Below, one piece after another: positions 18,601 through 27,985 of a DNA stretch of 64,000 bases (its first letter is position 1; each line of letters begins with the position of its first letter). The position numbers and the translations under genes were made by a program. The DNA comes from an uncultured Bryobacteraceae bacterium (GTDB lineage: Bacteria > Acidobacteriota > Terriglobia > Bryobacterales > Bryobacteraceae). Location of the stretch: positions 25,350 to 89,349 of the forward strand of contig CALDSU010000006.1 of NCBI GenBank assembly GCA_937924525.1, written 5' to 3'. The notes under the pieces are model-generated. The model searched no databases. It saw nothing but the letters and a program-made list of their open reading frames with translations, and was not told where the DNA came from.

Positions 18601-19354
18601 CGTGATCGAGATAAAAGCGGTTGAATTCGGAGCCGAGGGCGTTGTCGCGCGAAAGATTGGGTTGGATGTTGATGCCGTCGAGGGTGAGATTGGCGTACGA
18701 GGCGCGCTGTCCGTTGACGATGGTGGTGAGAAAAGTGTCCACCGCGACGAGGTTGATGCCCGCCTGGGTGCGGAGCAAGGCCATCGGGTCCCGGTCAATG
18801 GCGGGCAAGGCGCGCACCTGGTCCCGGGTGAAGGTGGAGGCGACTTCGACGCTCTCGGTGCGCGGCCCCTGTTGCTGCTCACTGATCTCGAGCGGCGCAG
18901 CCGTGGAGCCGAGGCCGAGCCGGAACTGCTCTCCCGCCACCACCACCGCCGCGGCCACGGGCGGCGCCGCGGCCTGCGCCTGGGGCGCGACCGTGGCCGC
19001 CGCCGCGCCAAAGGACCCGGTTTGCATCACCACGGGCGCGAGCAGCGTCTCCCGCGCGGGATCCACCTTGAGCGCCCGTACGGTCTGCCGCGCGAAGCCC
19101 TGGGCGTCGACGGTTAAATCATAAAACTCGGGGCGCAGCGCCGCGAACTGATAGCGCCCTTCCCGGTCGGTGCGGGTGGCGGCGACGGGTTGGCTGCCGG
19201 CGGGAAGATAAAGCCGCACGGCGGCGTCGGGCACCGGCGCGCCGGAGCCATCCACCACCTGTCCCGCGGCGCGGCCGGCCACCTGGGCAGACAGATTCCC
19301 CGCCCCGGCCAGAAAAAGTCCAGCCCAGCAAAAAAGCGCGCACCGTTTCGCCAT
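15614..19354 (-). CDS. TonB-dependent receptor with carboxypeptidase-regulatory-like N-terminal domain
   Basis: The ORF track runs to 19555, but ATG at 19354 has GGAGGGGGG six bases upstream and starts a signal peptide (CALFCWAGLFLAGAGNLSAQ), giving 1,246 residues. Residues about 28-110 form a carboxypeptidase-regulatory-like fold (GQVVDGSGAPVPDAAVRL, then DREGRYQFAALRPEFYDLTV). A low-complexity Ala/Pro/Gln/Val linker follows (about 120-150). The plug domain comes next (about 165-330; LPAIDRDPMALLRTQAGINL) and then a long beta-barrel that ends in an aromatic GLFYRF, as outer membrane proteins do. This architecture is expanded in acidobacteria and is usually linked to uptake of large glycans or peptides. 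The ligand is unknown. Confidence 0.9.
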   Translation of the reverse strand: MAKRCALFCWAGLFLAGAGNLSAQVAGRAAGQVVDGSGAPVPDAAVRLYLPAGSQPVAATRTDREGRYQFAALRPEFYDLTVDAQGFARQTVRALKVDPARETLLAPVVMQTGSFGAAAATVAPQAQAAAPPVAAAVVVAGEQFRLGLGSTAAPLEISEQQQGPRTESVEVASTFTRDQVRALPAIDRDPMALLRTQAGINLVAVDTFLTTIVNGQRASYANLTLDGINIQPNLSRDNALGSEFNRFYLDHVSEFTVLTSNASAAQPMGASQVVLVTPSGTNRVHGALYWYHRNKALVANNWLDNSRGLEQPAFVQNQFGAALQGPVRKDRFLLYGTFEGVRRRQRNQVTRVLPTATIRQGLFRYLDNAGNVRQLDLPRATGAPIHPDVQAMLNALPPADRINDLNLRGDSLFGIPLNTGGYSFPLRRNLDRNSVLLKPDWILNATHAVTASFNYARDERDEPLFYTEGYANIPVFSGDRRIFGSAAWRWNPTPQFTNEVRGGAHLLRIHLRPNEPVGSRLINLPTLPLSSAPPLFTNPVNPFLGETRRDQAYSLQDHASWMRGRHSLQFGFQYQRLVANYSDHQFTLPTYSLGFTAGAIPAELLPGADAFTVASANAWATTLAGVVSFTSASFYPTSRTSGYTSGAPYERRLSFPQWSGYVFDTWRAHPRLTVTAGLRYDWFGVVTERDSLAFAPQLVNGDAVATLGSDIRFDFSGNSAGRPWYPRDRNNFAPQLGLAWDFKGNRRTVLRAGYGIYYVNDEHIRATSATQEFNPGLFLTLTRSFFDEVRFLNENLTPAAPRFSAPLRLRDAVGDDVGTGVALIDPGLRTPYVQQWNLGIQRDVRGMLLEVRYVGSHALKGFRAVDYNQINLQQDGFLDDFRRALQNGRLAQDALGVFDPRYHPAIAGSQNLPYLSRLPGGGALTAPIVREIIRRGEAAELGALYEVAGFPPNSLYRNPLALGGAFLLANRSHTSFHGLQAEVQRRLRRGLQFQANYAFSKVLTDSRNWGATRFEAYADAGNPAIERARAVFDLTHVLKGNFLYELPFGRWARGRSRLGRRFWEGWGLSGMVIANSGTPFSIYSGRGTMTVSGAYTGFVNRAQTNQAVTLRNAAQLKDVVRFHKTGFGPTMIAASVTNLFGRGAVDPGERPFASQVFFNPEPGSVGSLQQRRFNGPWIATADASLIKSTRLFESHALEFRFEARNVFNSPAFVARNQDINSVIFGYFMSTVGDSERQMQVGLFYRF

Positions 19355-19438
19355 CTGTCCCCCCTCCGATGGTGACCAGTTCAGCGTATCAATTCCGGCG
19401 CGCGAGCGTGGTCCAGCAGGCGGGCTATCATCGGAAGG

Positions 19439-20854
19439 ATGCGGAACGCAGATCGACCGGTGGTGGTGATCCTGGCGGCCGGGCTGGGCACCCGGATGAA
19501 GTCGGCCAGAGCGAAGGTGCTCCACCAGGCCGGCGGCAAGACGCTGATCGAGCACGTGGTGGACACGGCTTTGCGGCTGACCTCACCCGAGCGAATCCTC
19601 GTCGTCGTCGGCCACCAGGCGGAGGCGGTCCGCGAGAAGGTGGCGGGGCGCGGCGTGCGCTTCGCGTGGCAGGCGGAGCAGAAAGGAACGGGCCACGCCT
19701 TGCTCTGCGCGCGGAACCAACTGGAGCCGTTTGGCGATCCTTTGCTGGTGCTGTATGGCGATTGTCCGCTGATTTCCGAGCCGACGCTGCGGCGCTTGCT
19801 CGATGCGCAGGCGGAAGCGGCGGCGGCCGGGACGGTGCTCACTACGGTCCTGGCTGACCCCTCCGGGTACGGGCGCATCCTCCGGGCTCCTGACGGCGGC
19901 GTGGCGGCGATTGTCGAGCACAAAGCCGCAGGGCCGGAGCAGTTGGCCATCCGCGAGATCAACTCGGGGATTTATTGCTTTCGCCCCGAACCGTTCTGGC
20001 GCGCGCTGGACCGCGTCCGGCCGCACCCCGCGAGCGGCGAGTACTACCTGACCGACGTCATCGAGCAGTTGCGCGCAGCTGGGGAAGGCGTGGCGGCGCT
20101 TATGACGCCGGACAGCGGCGAAGTCCTGGGGATCAACAACCGGATCGAACTGGCCGCGGTGGACCGCCTTCTGCGGGAGCGGAAAGTCCGGGAACTGATG
20201 GCGGAGGGGGTCACAATCGAAAAGCCGGAAACGGCCACGGTGGATGCGGATGTCCAGGTGGGCATGGACTCGGTGCTGGAGCCCTTTGTCCAACTGCGCG
20301 GGCGCACCGTCGTCGGCTCGAATTGCCGGATCGGCGCGGCCTCCATCCTCGACGATACCGTGGTGGAGCAGGACGCGGAGATTCTTCCCTTCTGCGTCGT
20401 TGCTTCGGCCACGATCGGCGCGGGGAGCCGCATCGGACCCTTCACCCGAATTCGCCCGGGCACGGTCATCGCGGAGGGCGCGCACGTCGGCAATTTCGTG
20501 GAACTGAAGAACACCCGGCTGGGCAAGAGATCCAAGGCGAACCACCTCGCTTACCTGGGCGACGCGGAGATCGGCGCGGGCGTCAACATTGGCGCCGGCA
20601 CCATCACTTGCAACTTCGACGGGGAAAAGAAACACCGGACGACGATCGCGGACCGGGCGTTCGTCGGAAGCAACTCCACCTTGGTCGCTCCTCTGGAACT
20701 GGGAGAGGACTGCTATATCGGCGCCGGAAGCGTAGTCACCCACGCCGTTCCCCCGGAGGCCTTGGCCGTGGGCCGCAGCCGGCAAGTCAACAAGGAAGGA
20801 TGGAGGCGGAAGAGAAGGGCGCCGAACGTCGCCGACGCCCTTCCCCACTCCTGA
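19439..20854 (+). CDS. glmU: Bifunctional UDP-GlcNAc pyrophosphorylase / GlcN-1-P acetyltransferase GlmU
   Basis: A 471-residue protein with the full GlmU layout. The N-terminal nucleotidyltransferase begins with ILAAGLGTRMKSARAKVLH and has GTGHALLCAR and YGDCPL. The C-terminal left-handed beta helix begins near residue 255 and carries the acetyltransferase motifs (GSRIGPFTRIRPGTVIAEGA, VNIGAGTITCNFDG, VGSNSTLVAPLELG). It makes GlcNAc-1-P and then UDP-GlcNAc, the precursor used by MurA encoded about 7 kb downstream. It is divergent from the TonB receptor gene, with an 84-bp spacer that must hold both promoters. Confidence 0.97.
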   Translation: MRNADRPVVVILAAGLGTRMKSARAKVLHQAGGKTLIEHVVDTALRLTSPERILVVVGHQAEAVREKVAGRGVRFAWQAEQKGTGHALLCARNQLEPFGDPLLVLYGDCPLISEPTLRRLLDAQAEAAAAGTVLTTVLADPSGYGRILRAPDGGVAAIVEHKAAGPEQLAIREINSGIYCFRPEPFWRALDRVRPHPASGEYYLTDVIEQLRAAGEGVAALMTPDSGEVLGINNRIELAAVDRLLRERKVRELMAEGVTIEKPETATVDADVQVGMDSVLEPFVQLRGRTVVGSNCRIGAASILDDTVVEQDAEILPFCVVASATIGAGSRIGPFTRIRPGTVIAEGAHVGNFVELKNTRLGKRSKANHLAYLGDAEIGAGVNIGAGTITCNFDGEKKHRTTIADRAFVGSNSTLVAPLELGEDCYIGAGSVVTHAVPPEALAVGRSRQVNKEGWRRKRRAPNVADALPHS

Positions 20855-20865
20855 CTGTCCGGCCG

Positions 20866-21174
20866 TTAATGCGCGGCCGCCGTCGCCGCGGCAGGAACTT
20901 TTCTGCCCTGGAAACACTCCCGGCAGTAAACCGGCCGGCCTTGGGTAGGCCGGAACGGGACGGTGGTCTGCCGCCCGCACTGGTCACAAAGAGCGGACGT
21001 TTCCACCTTCGCGAACGGCGCGCCCGCCGCCTGCCGCTTGGTCTTGCACGCCTTGCAGCGTTTGGGCTCGTTCTTGAAGTTCTTGTCCCGAAAGAACTGC
21101 TGCTCGCCCGCGGTGAACACGAACTGCGCTCCGCAGTCGACGCAAGTAAGGTTGCGATCTTGAAACTCGGACAT
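20866..21174 (-). CDS. Small zinc-ribbon protein
   Basis: The start is placed at ATG 21174 (MSEFQDRNLTC), giving 102 residues; the longer frame to 21222 has no supporting signal. Two Cys pairs near the N-terminus (CVDC and CKAC, about residues 11 and 40) and a second set (CDQC and CREC, about 65 and 84) can form two zinc knuckles. The first half (LTCVDCGAQFVFTAGEQQFF) is typical of the probable zinc-ribbon family zf-trcl (PF13451). It is convergent with glmU, with an 11-bp gap. The role is unknown; a nucleic-acid or protein-binding function is possible. Confidence 0.8.
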   Translation of the reverse strand: MSEFQDRNLTCVDCGAQFVFTAGEQQFFRDKNFKNEPKRCKACKTKRQAAGAPFAKVETSALCDQCGRQTTVPFRPTQGRPVYCRECFQGRKVPAAATAAAH

Positions 21175-21274
21175 TGGCACCTGGCTCCCAAGTTCGAATG
21201 GTGGCGCACCGCACTGCCCCACGATTCGAAGACGATTTCGTGTCGCCCTGCCTGAGCGGGTTCCGGCGCTTGGG

Positions 21275-21478
21275 TTATTCGAAATCGCGACGGCTCTTCT
21301 TGCGATTTCGTTTACGCGCCAGCGCTTGCTTGACGCGCTTCTTCTCTCCCGGCTTCAGATAGAAGGAATGCTTCTTGACCTCTTTGATGATGTCTTCCTG
21401 CTGGACCTTCCGCTTGAACCGGCGCAAAAGATTCTCAAGGGTTTCGCCCTCTTGAATCCGGACTTCTGCCAAACTCAC
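21275..21478 (-). CDS. rpsU: 30S ribosomal protein S21
   Basis: A basic protein of about 67 residues with AEVRIQEGETLENLLRRFKR and a C-terminal Lys/Arg-rich tail, typical of S21. The start is ambiguous. GTG at 21478 gives MSLAEVRIQ but lies only 4 bases from GGAGG. TTG at 21472 gives MAEVRIQ, like most homologues, and lies 10 bases away. The track's ATG at 21550 would add 24 unrelated residues and is rejected. A good sigma-70-like promoter lies about 80-110 bp upstream. Confidence 0.92.
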   Translation of the reverse strand: MSLAEVRIQEGETLENLLRRFKRKVQQEDIIKEVKKHSFYLKPGEKKRVKQALARKRNRKKSRRDFE

Positions 21479-21559
21479 TTCACCTCCCCCCTGTGTCAAT
21501 CTGAGGCCAGGCTTCCCGCCCGGCCCGGGCTCCGCACCCATATCAGGCAAGGTACTGAT

Positions 21560-21587
21560 ATGATAGGTGTTCGACGGATAAAGTCAA
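21560..21587 (-). promoter_or_regulatory. Likely sigma-70 promoter of rpsU
   Basis: On the minus strand, TTGACT (21587-21582) is separated by 16 bases from TATCAT (21565-21560). Both boxes match the consensus at 5 of 6 positions. Transcription from here would give a leader of roughly 75 bases before the S21 start. Confidence 0.55.
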
Positions 21588-21683
21588 GAACTATTTTTGC
21601 GGCGGGCGTTGGGAACGTTCGTCGCGCGAGGATCATCCCGGACAGCAGCCACCCCGGACAAGCCCTGCAACCCAACCCCGGAT

Positions 21684-22922
21684 ATGGACAACGTACTGGC
21701 GATTCTTCTTGCAGGCGGGGCTGGGGAACGTCTGTTTCCCCTGACTCGCGACACCGCCAAGCCGGCGGTGCCCTTCGGCGGAACCTACCGCATCATCGAC
21801 TTCACGCTATCCAACTGCATTAACTCCAACCTTCGCCGTATCTTCATCTTAACACAGTACAAAGCCCTCGACCTGAACCGGCATATCCGCTACGGCTGGA
21901 ACATCGTCTCGCGCGAACTCGGCGAGTACATCGAAGTGATTCCGCCCATGAAGCGGGTGGGCAACGACTGGTACCAGGGCACGGCGGACGCCGTCTTCCA
22001 AAACTCACAGAGCATCGAGGTGGAAAACCCCGCGTACACCTTGATCCTCTCGGGAGACCACATTTACAAGATGAACTACGGCGACATGGTGGCCTGGCAC
22101 CGGGCCAAGGCGGCGGATGTGACCATCGCCACCATCCTGGTGCCCCGCGAAGAGGCGGGGCGGTTCGGGATTTGCCACATTGAGGAGGACTACCGGATTT
22201 CCGGTTTCGAGGAAAAACCGCAGCATGGGAACCCCTTCCCGTCCATCTTCGACCCCGGCAAGGTGAGCGCGTCGATGGGCGTGTACGTGTTCAATACGGG
22301 GCTGTTACTCGAAGCCCTGCACGAGGATTCGCTGAATCCGGAGTCGACGCATGATTTCGGCCACGATGTGCTGCCCGGATTGTTGAACAGGGCGCGGGTG
22401 GTTGCCTATAACTTCCTGGACATGAACCGCAAGGAGTCTCTCTACTGGCGGGATGTAGGCACGTTGGACGCCTACTACGAAGCCAACATGGACCTGGTTG
22501 CGGTCTCGCCGGAGTTCAACCTGTATGACCAGACGTGGCCGATCCGCGCTTTCCTGCCCCAGCAGCCTCCGGCCAAGTTTGTTTTTGCGCAGGAAGGCCG
22601 CCGCATGGGCGTGGCGCTCGATTCGATCGTATCGGCGGGGTGCGTGGTTTCCGGCGGGCGGGTGTTGCGCAGCGTACTCTGTCCCGGGGTCCGGATCAAC
22701 AGCTATTGCGAGGTGGAGTACTCCATTCTGCTGCCGTACGCTCAGGTCGGACGTTACAGCCGGATCCGCCGGGCCATCATCGACACGAGCGTGCAGGTCC
22801 CGGAGGGCGCCAATATCGGTTTCGATCGCGAGGCCGACCTGGCGGCGGGCTACCACGTCACCGAAAGCGGCATCGTGGTGGTCAGCGCCCGGCAATATCG
22901 GACCGGGGAGGCGAGGGCCTGA
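21684..22922 (+). CDS. glgC: Glucose-1-phosphate adenylyltransferase (ADP-glucose pyrophosphorylase)
   Basis: The start is placed at ATG 21684 (MDNVLAILLAGGAGERL), giving 412 residues; the track's upstream extension has no family similarity. Hallmarks: GGAGERLFPLTRDTAKPAVP at the start, the GTADAVFQN region, SGDHIYKMNYGDMV, GFEEKPQHGNPFPS and a C-terminal beta-helix with VLCPGVRINSYCEVEYSI. It makes ADP-glucose for glycogen synthesis. There is no clear ribosome binding site before this ATG. It is followed by eno and gpmA on the same strand. Confidence 0.95.
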   Translation: MDNVLAILLAGGAGERLFPLTRDTAKPAVPFGGTYRIIDFTLSNCINSNLRRIFILTQYKALDLNRHIRYGWNIVSRELGEYIEVIPPMKRVGNDWYQGTADAVFQNSQSIEVENPAYTLILSGDHIYKMNYGDMVAWHRAKAADVTIATILVPREEAGRFGICHIEEDYRISGFEEKPQHGNPFPSIFDPGKVSASMGVYVFNTGLLLEALHEDSLNPESTHDFGHDVLPGLLNRARVVAYNFLDMNRKESLYWRDVGTLDAYYEANMDLVAVSPEFNLYDQTWPIRAFLPQQPPAKFVFAQEGRRMGVALDSIVSAGCVVSGGRVLRSVLCPGVRINSYCEVEYSILLPYAQVGRYSRIRRAIIDTSVQVPEGANIGFDREADLAAGYHVTESGIVVVSARQYRTGEARA

Positions 22923-22981
22923 GGACTGGGCCGGCCGGCTCCGGCAAATCAGCCAGTGGTTCGAATTCATAAGGAGTCTGA

Positions 22982-24295
<1,314 letters not shown>

Positions 24296-24325
24296 GCGGA
24301 GCATCCGTCAGAGATCGAGGAGACC

Positions 24326-25072
24326 ATGTACAGACTCGTATTGTTGCGTCACGGCGAAAGCACCTGGAATAAGGAGAACCGGTTCACCGGCTGGACGGAT
24401 GTGGACCTGTCCCCGCGGGGACGCGAAGAAGCCCTCGAGGCCGGCCGCGTCCTCCACGCCGAAGGGTTCACCTTCGACGTGGCTTACACCTCCGTGCTGA
24501 AGCGCGCGATTCGCACGCTCTGGATCGTGCTCGACGAAATGGACCTGATGTGGATTCCCGTGCACCGCTCGTGGCGTCTGAACGAACGCCACTATGGGGC
24601 GCTGCAAGGACTCAACAAGGCCGAGACCGCGGCCCAATTCGGCGAAGAGCAGGTCAAGATCTGGCGGCGCAGCTACGATATCCGGCCGCCGGCGTTGACG
24701 CCGGAGGATGAGCGGTATCCGGGCCGCGACCCGCGTTATGCATCGCTCTCGCCGGAGGAGCTGCCCCTCACCGAATGCCTGAAGGATACGGTGGCGCGTT
24801 TTCTGCCGCTCTGGCACGACACGATCGCGCCCGCCGTCACGAGCGGGCGGCGGGTGCTGATTGCCGCGCACGGCAACAGCCTGCGCGCGCTCGTCAAATA
24901 TCTGGACAACGTGTCCGACCAGGACATCGTCGAATTGAACATCCCCACCGGCATCCCGTTGCTCTATGAACTGGACGCCGGCTTGCGTCCCCTGGACCGC
25001 CGCTACCTGGGCGATCCGGAGAAGGTCAAAGCCGCTCAAGAGGCGGTGGCGGCGCAGGGCAAGAAGAAGTAG
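24326..25072 (+). CDS. gpmA: 2,3-bisphosphoglycerate-dependent phosphoglycerate mutase
   Basis: A 248-residue histidine phosphatase superfamily member. The phosphorylated histidine lies in [10 protein letters not shown] (His9). The dPGM-specific [29 protein letters not shown] and [14 protein letters not shown] (second active-site His) are all present. It converts 3- to 2-phosphoglycerate, one step before enolase, and lies directly after eno with a 30-bp gap, suggesting co-transcription. Confidence 0.97.
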   Translation: MYRLVLLRHGESTWNKENRFTGWTDVDLSPRGREEALEAGRVLHAEGFTFDVAYTSVLKRAIRTLWIVLDEMDLMWIPVHRSWRLNERHYGALQGLNKAETAAQFGEEQVKIWRRSYDIRPPALTPEDERYPGRDPRYASLSPEELPLTECLKDTVARFLPLWHDTIAPAVTSGRRVLIAAHGNSLRALVKYLDNVSDQDIVELNIPTGIPLLYELDAGLRPLDRRYLGDPEKVKAAQEAVAAQGKKK

Positions 25073-25144
25073 CGGCAGGCCAGGCCGCGCGCGGCGGGCC
25101 CGTAGATGGAACCCGCCTTGCGAACCGGGTATGCTGAAAAAAAG

Positions 25145-26272
25145 ATGATGCAGGGCGCTCCAGCACGGCTGCTGGCACTGATCTGCGCGTTCACACTGGG
25201 GGCGGTGTTCGCCGACGCGAAAAAGAAGAAGAAAGGCGACGAGGAACCGGTCACCCAGACCCTCGAGGTGATCCCCGACCCGCCGCCGGTGATCACGGCG
25301 GAAACGCGGCGCCTCGCTTTTCACGTGACGCCCCTCAGCACCAAGGGTCTGCTTTCCCAGCAGACCAGGGATGCCGTCAAAGCTCTGATGCGCCAGGCGC
25401 GGGGGAGTCAGGTGGTTAAGGTCCGGGCATTTGTCGCGGGGAGCGCCGATTTGCGCCGGGTGCCGTCCATCGTCGCCGAGTTGTTCAGCGAGAAGCGGCA
25501 GCCGCTGCCCGTGGTGTCGGTGATTCAGGTCGGCGCCTTGCCGCTGGTCGGTGCGCAGGTGGTGCTGGAGGCGACCACCGTGGTAAACAAGGAGGTCAAC
25601 CCCTTCGGGTTGGCCTGGATTTCCGGGCAGGGCCAGACGGATGCCGATCCTCTGGCGAATGTGATGCCGCTGGCCGAGACCGCCTACGCGAACCTGCTGA
25701 AGGCGGTGACGGCGGTGGGAAGCGAACCTGCCGATGTGCTGCGCGTGACGTGCTTTCACAGCAATCTCGAGTCGGCGCGCGAGGCGCCGGCGCTTGCGTT
25801 CCGTTATTTCCCCAAGGCCGTGTTCCATCAGGTGCAGACGCAGCGCGCCCCGCATCGCGCGGTGGCCGAGTGCGAGGCCGTGGCCAGGCTCCGCAAACCG
25901 ACGGCGCCGCCCTATGAACTGGTGAACCCGGATACGCTGCGCAAGTCCCCCGCCTATTCGCAGATTGCGGCGGTGAGCTCGCCGAAGGTGATCTTCACGG
26001 GCACGCAGATGGAGTTCGGTTTTCGGGACGAGGACGCCAGACTCGCCTTCCAACGCATGGAACGGCTCCTGGCGGGCGCGGGCAGTTCGCTCAAGCACGT
26101 CGCGTTCTCCAGCGTGTATCCGCTGTCGCCGTCGCTGGCGGAACAGGTGCGGCGGATCCGCTTCGATTTCTTCGACCCGGCGCGGCCGCCGGCGTCCACC
26201 CTGCTAGTGTTCGAGGGGTTGCCGGCGATGGAGGCCGGTTTCGCGCTGGAAGTGGTGGCCGTCCCGCAGTGA
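25145..26272 (+). CDS. Secreted tandem RidA-like (YjgF family) protein
   Basis: I use ATG at 25145, which begins a signal peptide ([19 protein letters not shown]) followed by a KKKKKGDEE stretch; the track start at 25106 adds residues without a signal. The 375-residue body has two RidA-like modules. The first spans about residues 45-170 ([36 protein letters not shown]) and the second about 190-370 ([47 protein letters not shown]). Canonical RidA deaminases have a conserved arginine before the ALP-like motif. Here that region reads [13 protein letters not shown] without arginine, so a classic imine deaminase activity is doubtful. It lies between gpmA and the kinase gene. The function is unknown. 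Confidence 0.7.
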   Translation: MMQGAPARLLALICAFTLGAVFADAKKKKKGDEEPVTQTLEVIPDPPPVITAETRRLAFHVTPLSTKGLLSQQTRDAVKALMRQARGSQVVKVRAFVAGSADLRRVPSIVAELFSEKRQPLPVVSVIQVGALPLVGAQVVLEATTVVNKEVNPFGLAWISGQGQTDADPLANVMPLAETAYANLLKAVTAVGSEPADVLRVTCFHSNLESAREAPALAFRYFPKAVFHQVQTQRAPHRAVAECEAVARLRKPTAPPYELVNPDTLRKSPAYSQIAAVSSPKVIFTGTQMEFGFRDEDARLAFQRMERLLAGAGSSLKHVAFSSVYPLSPSLAEQVRRIRFDFFDPARPPASTLLVFEGLPAMEAGFALEVVAVPQ

Positions 26273-26300
26273 CGGCCGGTTCTCTTTGGAGGCTCTTTTT

Positions 26301-27326
26301 ATGTTGACGGTGACGTTTGGCGAAATCATGCTGCGGCTGGCGCCGCCGGGTTTTGAGCGGTTCCTGCAATCTCCGATGTTCCTGGCGACGTTCGGCGGCG
26401 GCGAAGCGAACGTGGCCGTGGCGCTGGCCGGGTTCGGGCAGCCCGCGCGCTATGTGACGGTGCTGCCCGCCAATCCCATCGGCGACGCGGTGGTGGCCGA
26501 GTTGCGCCGGTTTGGCGTGGACACTTCCTGCATCGTGCGCGGCCAGGGCCGGATGGGCGTGTACTACGTCGAGCCCGGCGCCAACCAGCGACCCTCGAAG
26601 GTCGTCTACGACCGTGACTATTCGGCGATTGCTCTCGCCAAGCCGGGCGATCTCGACTGGAACCGCTGCTTTGACGGCGCCGGCTGGTTCCACGTCACCG
26701 GCATTACCCCCGCGATTTCCGCCTCGGCGGCGGACCTCGCCCTGGAGGCGGCTCAGACCGCCAAGGCCAAGGGCCTCACCGTTTCGTGCGACCTCAACTA
26801 CCGGAAAAACCTCTGGAAGTGGGGCAAGCCGGCGCACGAGGTGATGCGGGAACTGGTGCGGCACGTCGACGTGGCCATCGCCAACGAGGAAGACTGCCAG
26901 ATGGCGTTGGGCGTGAAGGCCGACATCGACGTCCACTCCGGCCAGCTCGACCGGGCCGAGTACCGCAAGCTCGCCGAGATGGTGTTGGCCGAGTTCGCCA
27001 ACTTGAAGAAGATCGCCATCACGCTGCGCGAATCCAAGAGCGCTTCGCACAACGGCTGGTCGGCGTGCCTGCATGACGGCCAGGAGTTCCGGCTGAGCCG
27101 GCACTACGAGATCACGCACATCGTCGACCGGGTGGGCGGCGGCGACTGCTTCGCGGGCGGGCTGATTTACGGCCTCCAGACGATGGATTCGGCGCAGGAC
27201 GCGCTTGAGTTCGCCGTGGCGGCGTCCTGTCTGAAGCACTCGATTCCCGGCGACTTCAACCGGTTCACCGCAGACGAAGTCCGCAGCCTCCTCAAGAGCG
27301 GCGGTTCGGGAAGGGTGCAGCGGTAG
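26301..27326 (+). CDS. PfkB-family sugar kinase, probable 2-keto-3-deoxygluconate kinase
   Basis: The ATG at 26301 has TTTGGAGG nine bases upstream and starts [17 protein letters not shown] (341 residues). The N-terminal [16 protein letters not shown] and the C-terminal [17 protein letters not shown] (catalytic Asp in GGD) are PfkB signatures. The length and the opening TFGEIMLRL pattern fit KdgK, which phosphorylates KDG in the Entner-Doudoroff or uronate pathways. Other PfkB sugars cannot be excluded. It follows the RidA-like gene with a 28-bp gap. Confidence 0.8.
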   Translation: MLTVTFGEIMLRLAPPGFERFLQSPMFLATFGGGEANVAVALAGFGQPARYVTVLPANPIGDAVVAELRRFGVDTSCIVRGQGRMGVYYVEPGANQRPSKVVYDRDYSAIALAKPGDLDWNRCFDGAGWFHVTGITPAISASAADLALEAAQTAKAKGLTVSCDLNYRKNLWKWGKPAHEVMRELVRHVDVAIANEEDCQMALGVKADIDVHSGQLDRAEYRKLAEMVLAEFANLKKIAITLRESKSASHNGWSACLHDGQEFRLSRHYEITHIVDRVGGGDCFAGGLIYGLQTMDSAQDALEFAVAASCLKHSIPGDFNRFTADEVRSLLKSGGSGRVQR

Positions 27327-27531
27327 CCGGGACGGGTGCGGCGCCTCGCGGCCGTAATCGCCACAGTGCCATACCCAATCATCACGGCGGGCTTCGGGTC
27401 GGGTTACCTCAACGCCGCCTTGCCGCAGATGGAACACTAAGGTTGGCCTGCCGGGCGGCTTATGGTCCCTCCTTCTGATGGCTGCTCCGTGGTCCGCGCC
27501 CGCGCTAGGCTTTACCCAGAGGAGGGACAGT

Positions 27532-27948
27532 TTGGTACGGCAAGAAACGATACGGGTTGCGACCCGAGGAGAGGGCGACACCCACGACCTGACCGAGCGG
27601 GTGGCCCGGGTGATCGCCTCCAGCGGCATTGTTACGGGCGTCGTCAACGTCGCCGGCAAGGGCTCCACCCTGGCGATCACGACGATCGAGTATGAGCCGG
27701 GAGCGGTCGCCGACTTGCAACGTGCCCTGGAGACCATCGCACCCCGCAACGACGACTACGCCCACAACGCCCGCTGGGGCGATCACAATGGCTACGCCCA
27801 CTTGCGGAGCGCCTTGCTGGGGACCACCGAGACCTTCCCGGTGCGCGAGGGGCGGCTGTGCCTGGGCACGTGGCAGCAAATTATCCTGTGTGAATTCGAT
27901 GACCGGCCCCGCCAGCGCGAGATCACGGTGACCGTGGTAGGCCAATGA
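27532..27948 (+). CDS. YjbQ-family (UPF0047) protein
   Basis: The start is taken as TTG at 27532 because GGAGGG lies seven bases upstream and the resulting 138 residues match the family length; the track's ATG at 27478 would add 18 unlike residues. Conserved features: GIVTGVVNVAGKGSTLAI, a TIEYEPGAVADLQ segment, NARWGDHNGYAHLRSALLG with the conserved His residues, and LCLGTWQQIILCEFDDRPRQRE at the end. Members have been linked to a thiamine-phosphate synthase side activity, but the true role is uncertain. It sits upstream of murA with a 37-bp gap. Confidence 0.88.
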   Translation: MVRQETIRVATRGEGDTHDLTERVARVIASSGIVTGVVNVAGKGSTLAITTIEYEPGAVADLQRALETIAPRNDDYAHNARWGDHNGYAHLRSALLGTTETFPVREGRLCLGTWQQIILCEFDDRPRQREITVTVVGQ

Positions 27949-27985
27949 CCTCCCTCCGCCTCGGGCTGGGCGAGAATGAGAAGAA

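Noticed and set aside
15386-19117. 1,243-residue plus-strand ORF
   Set aside because: Antisense shadow of the TonB-dependent receptor, with a composition driven by high GC.
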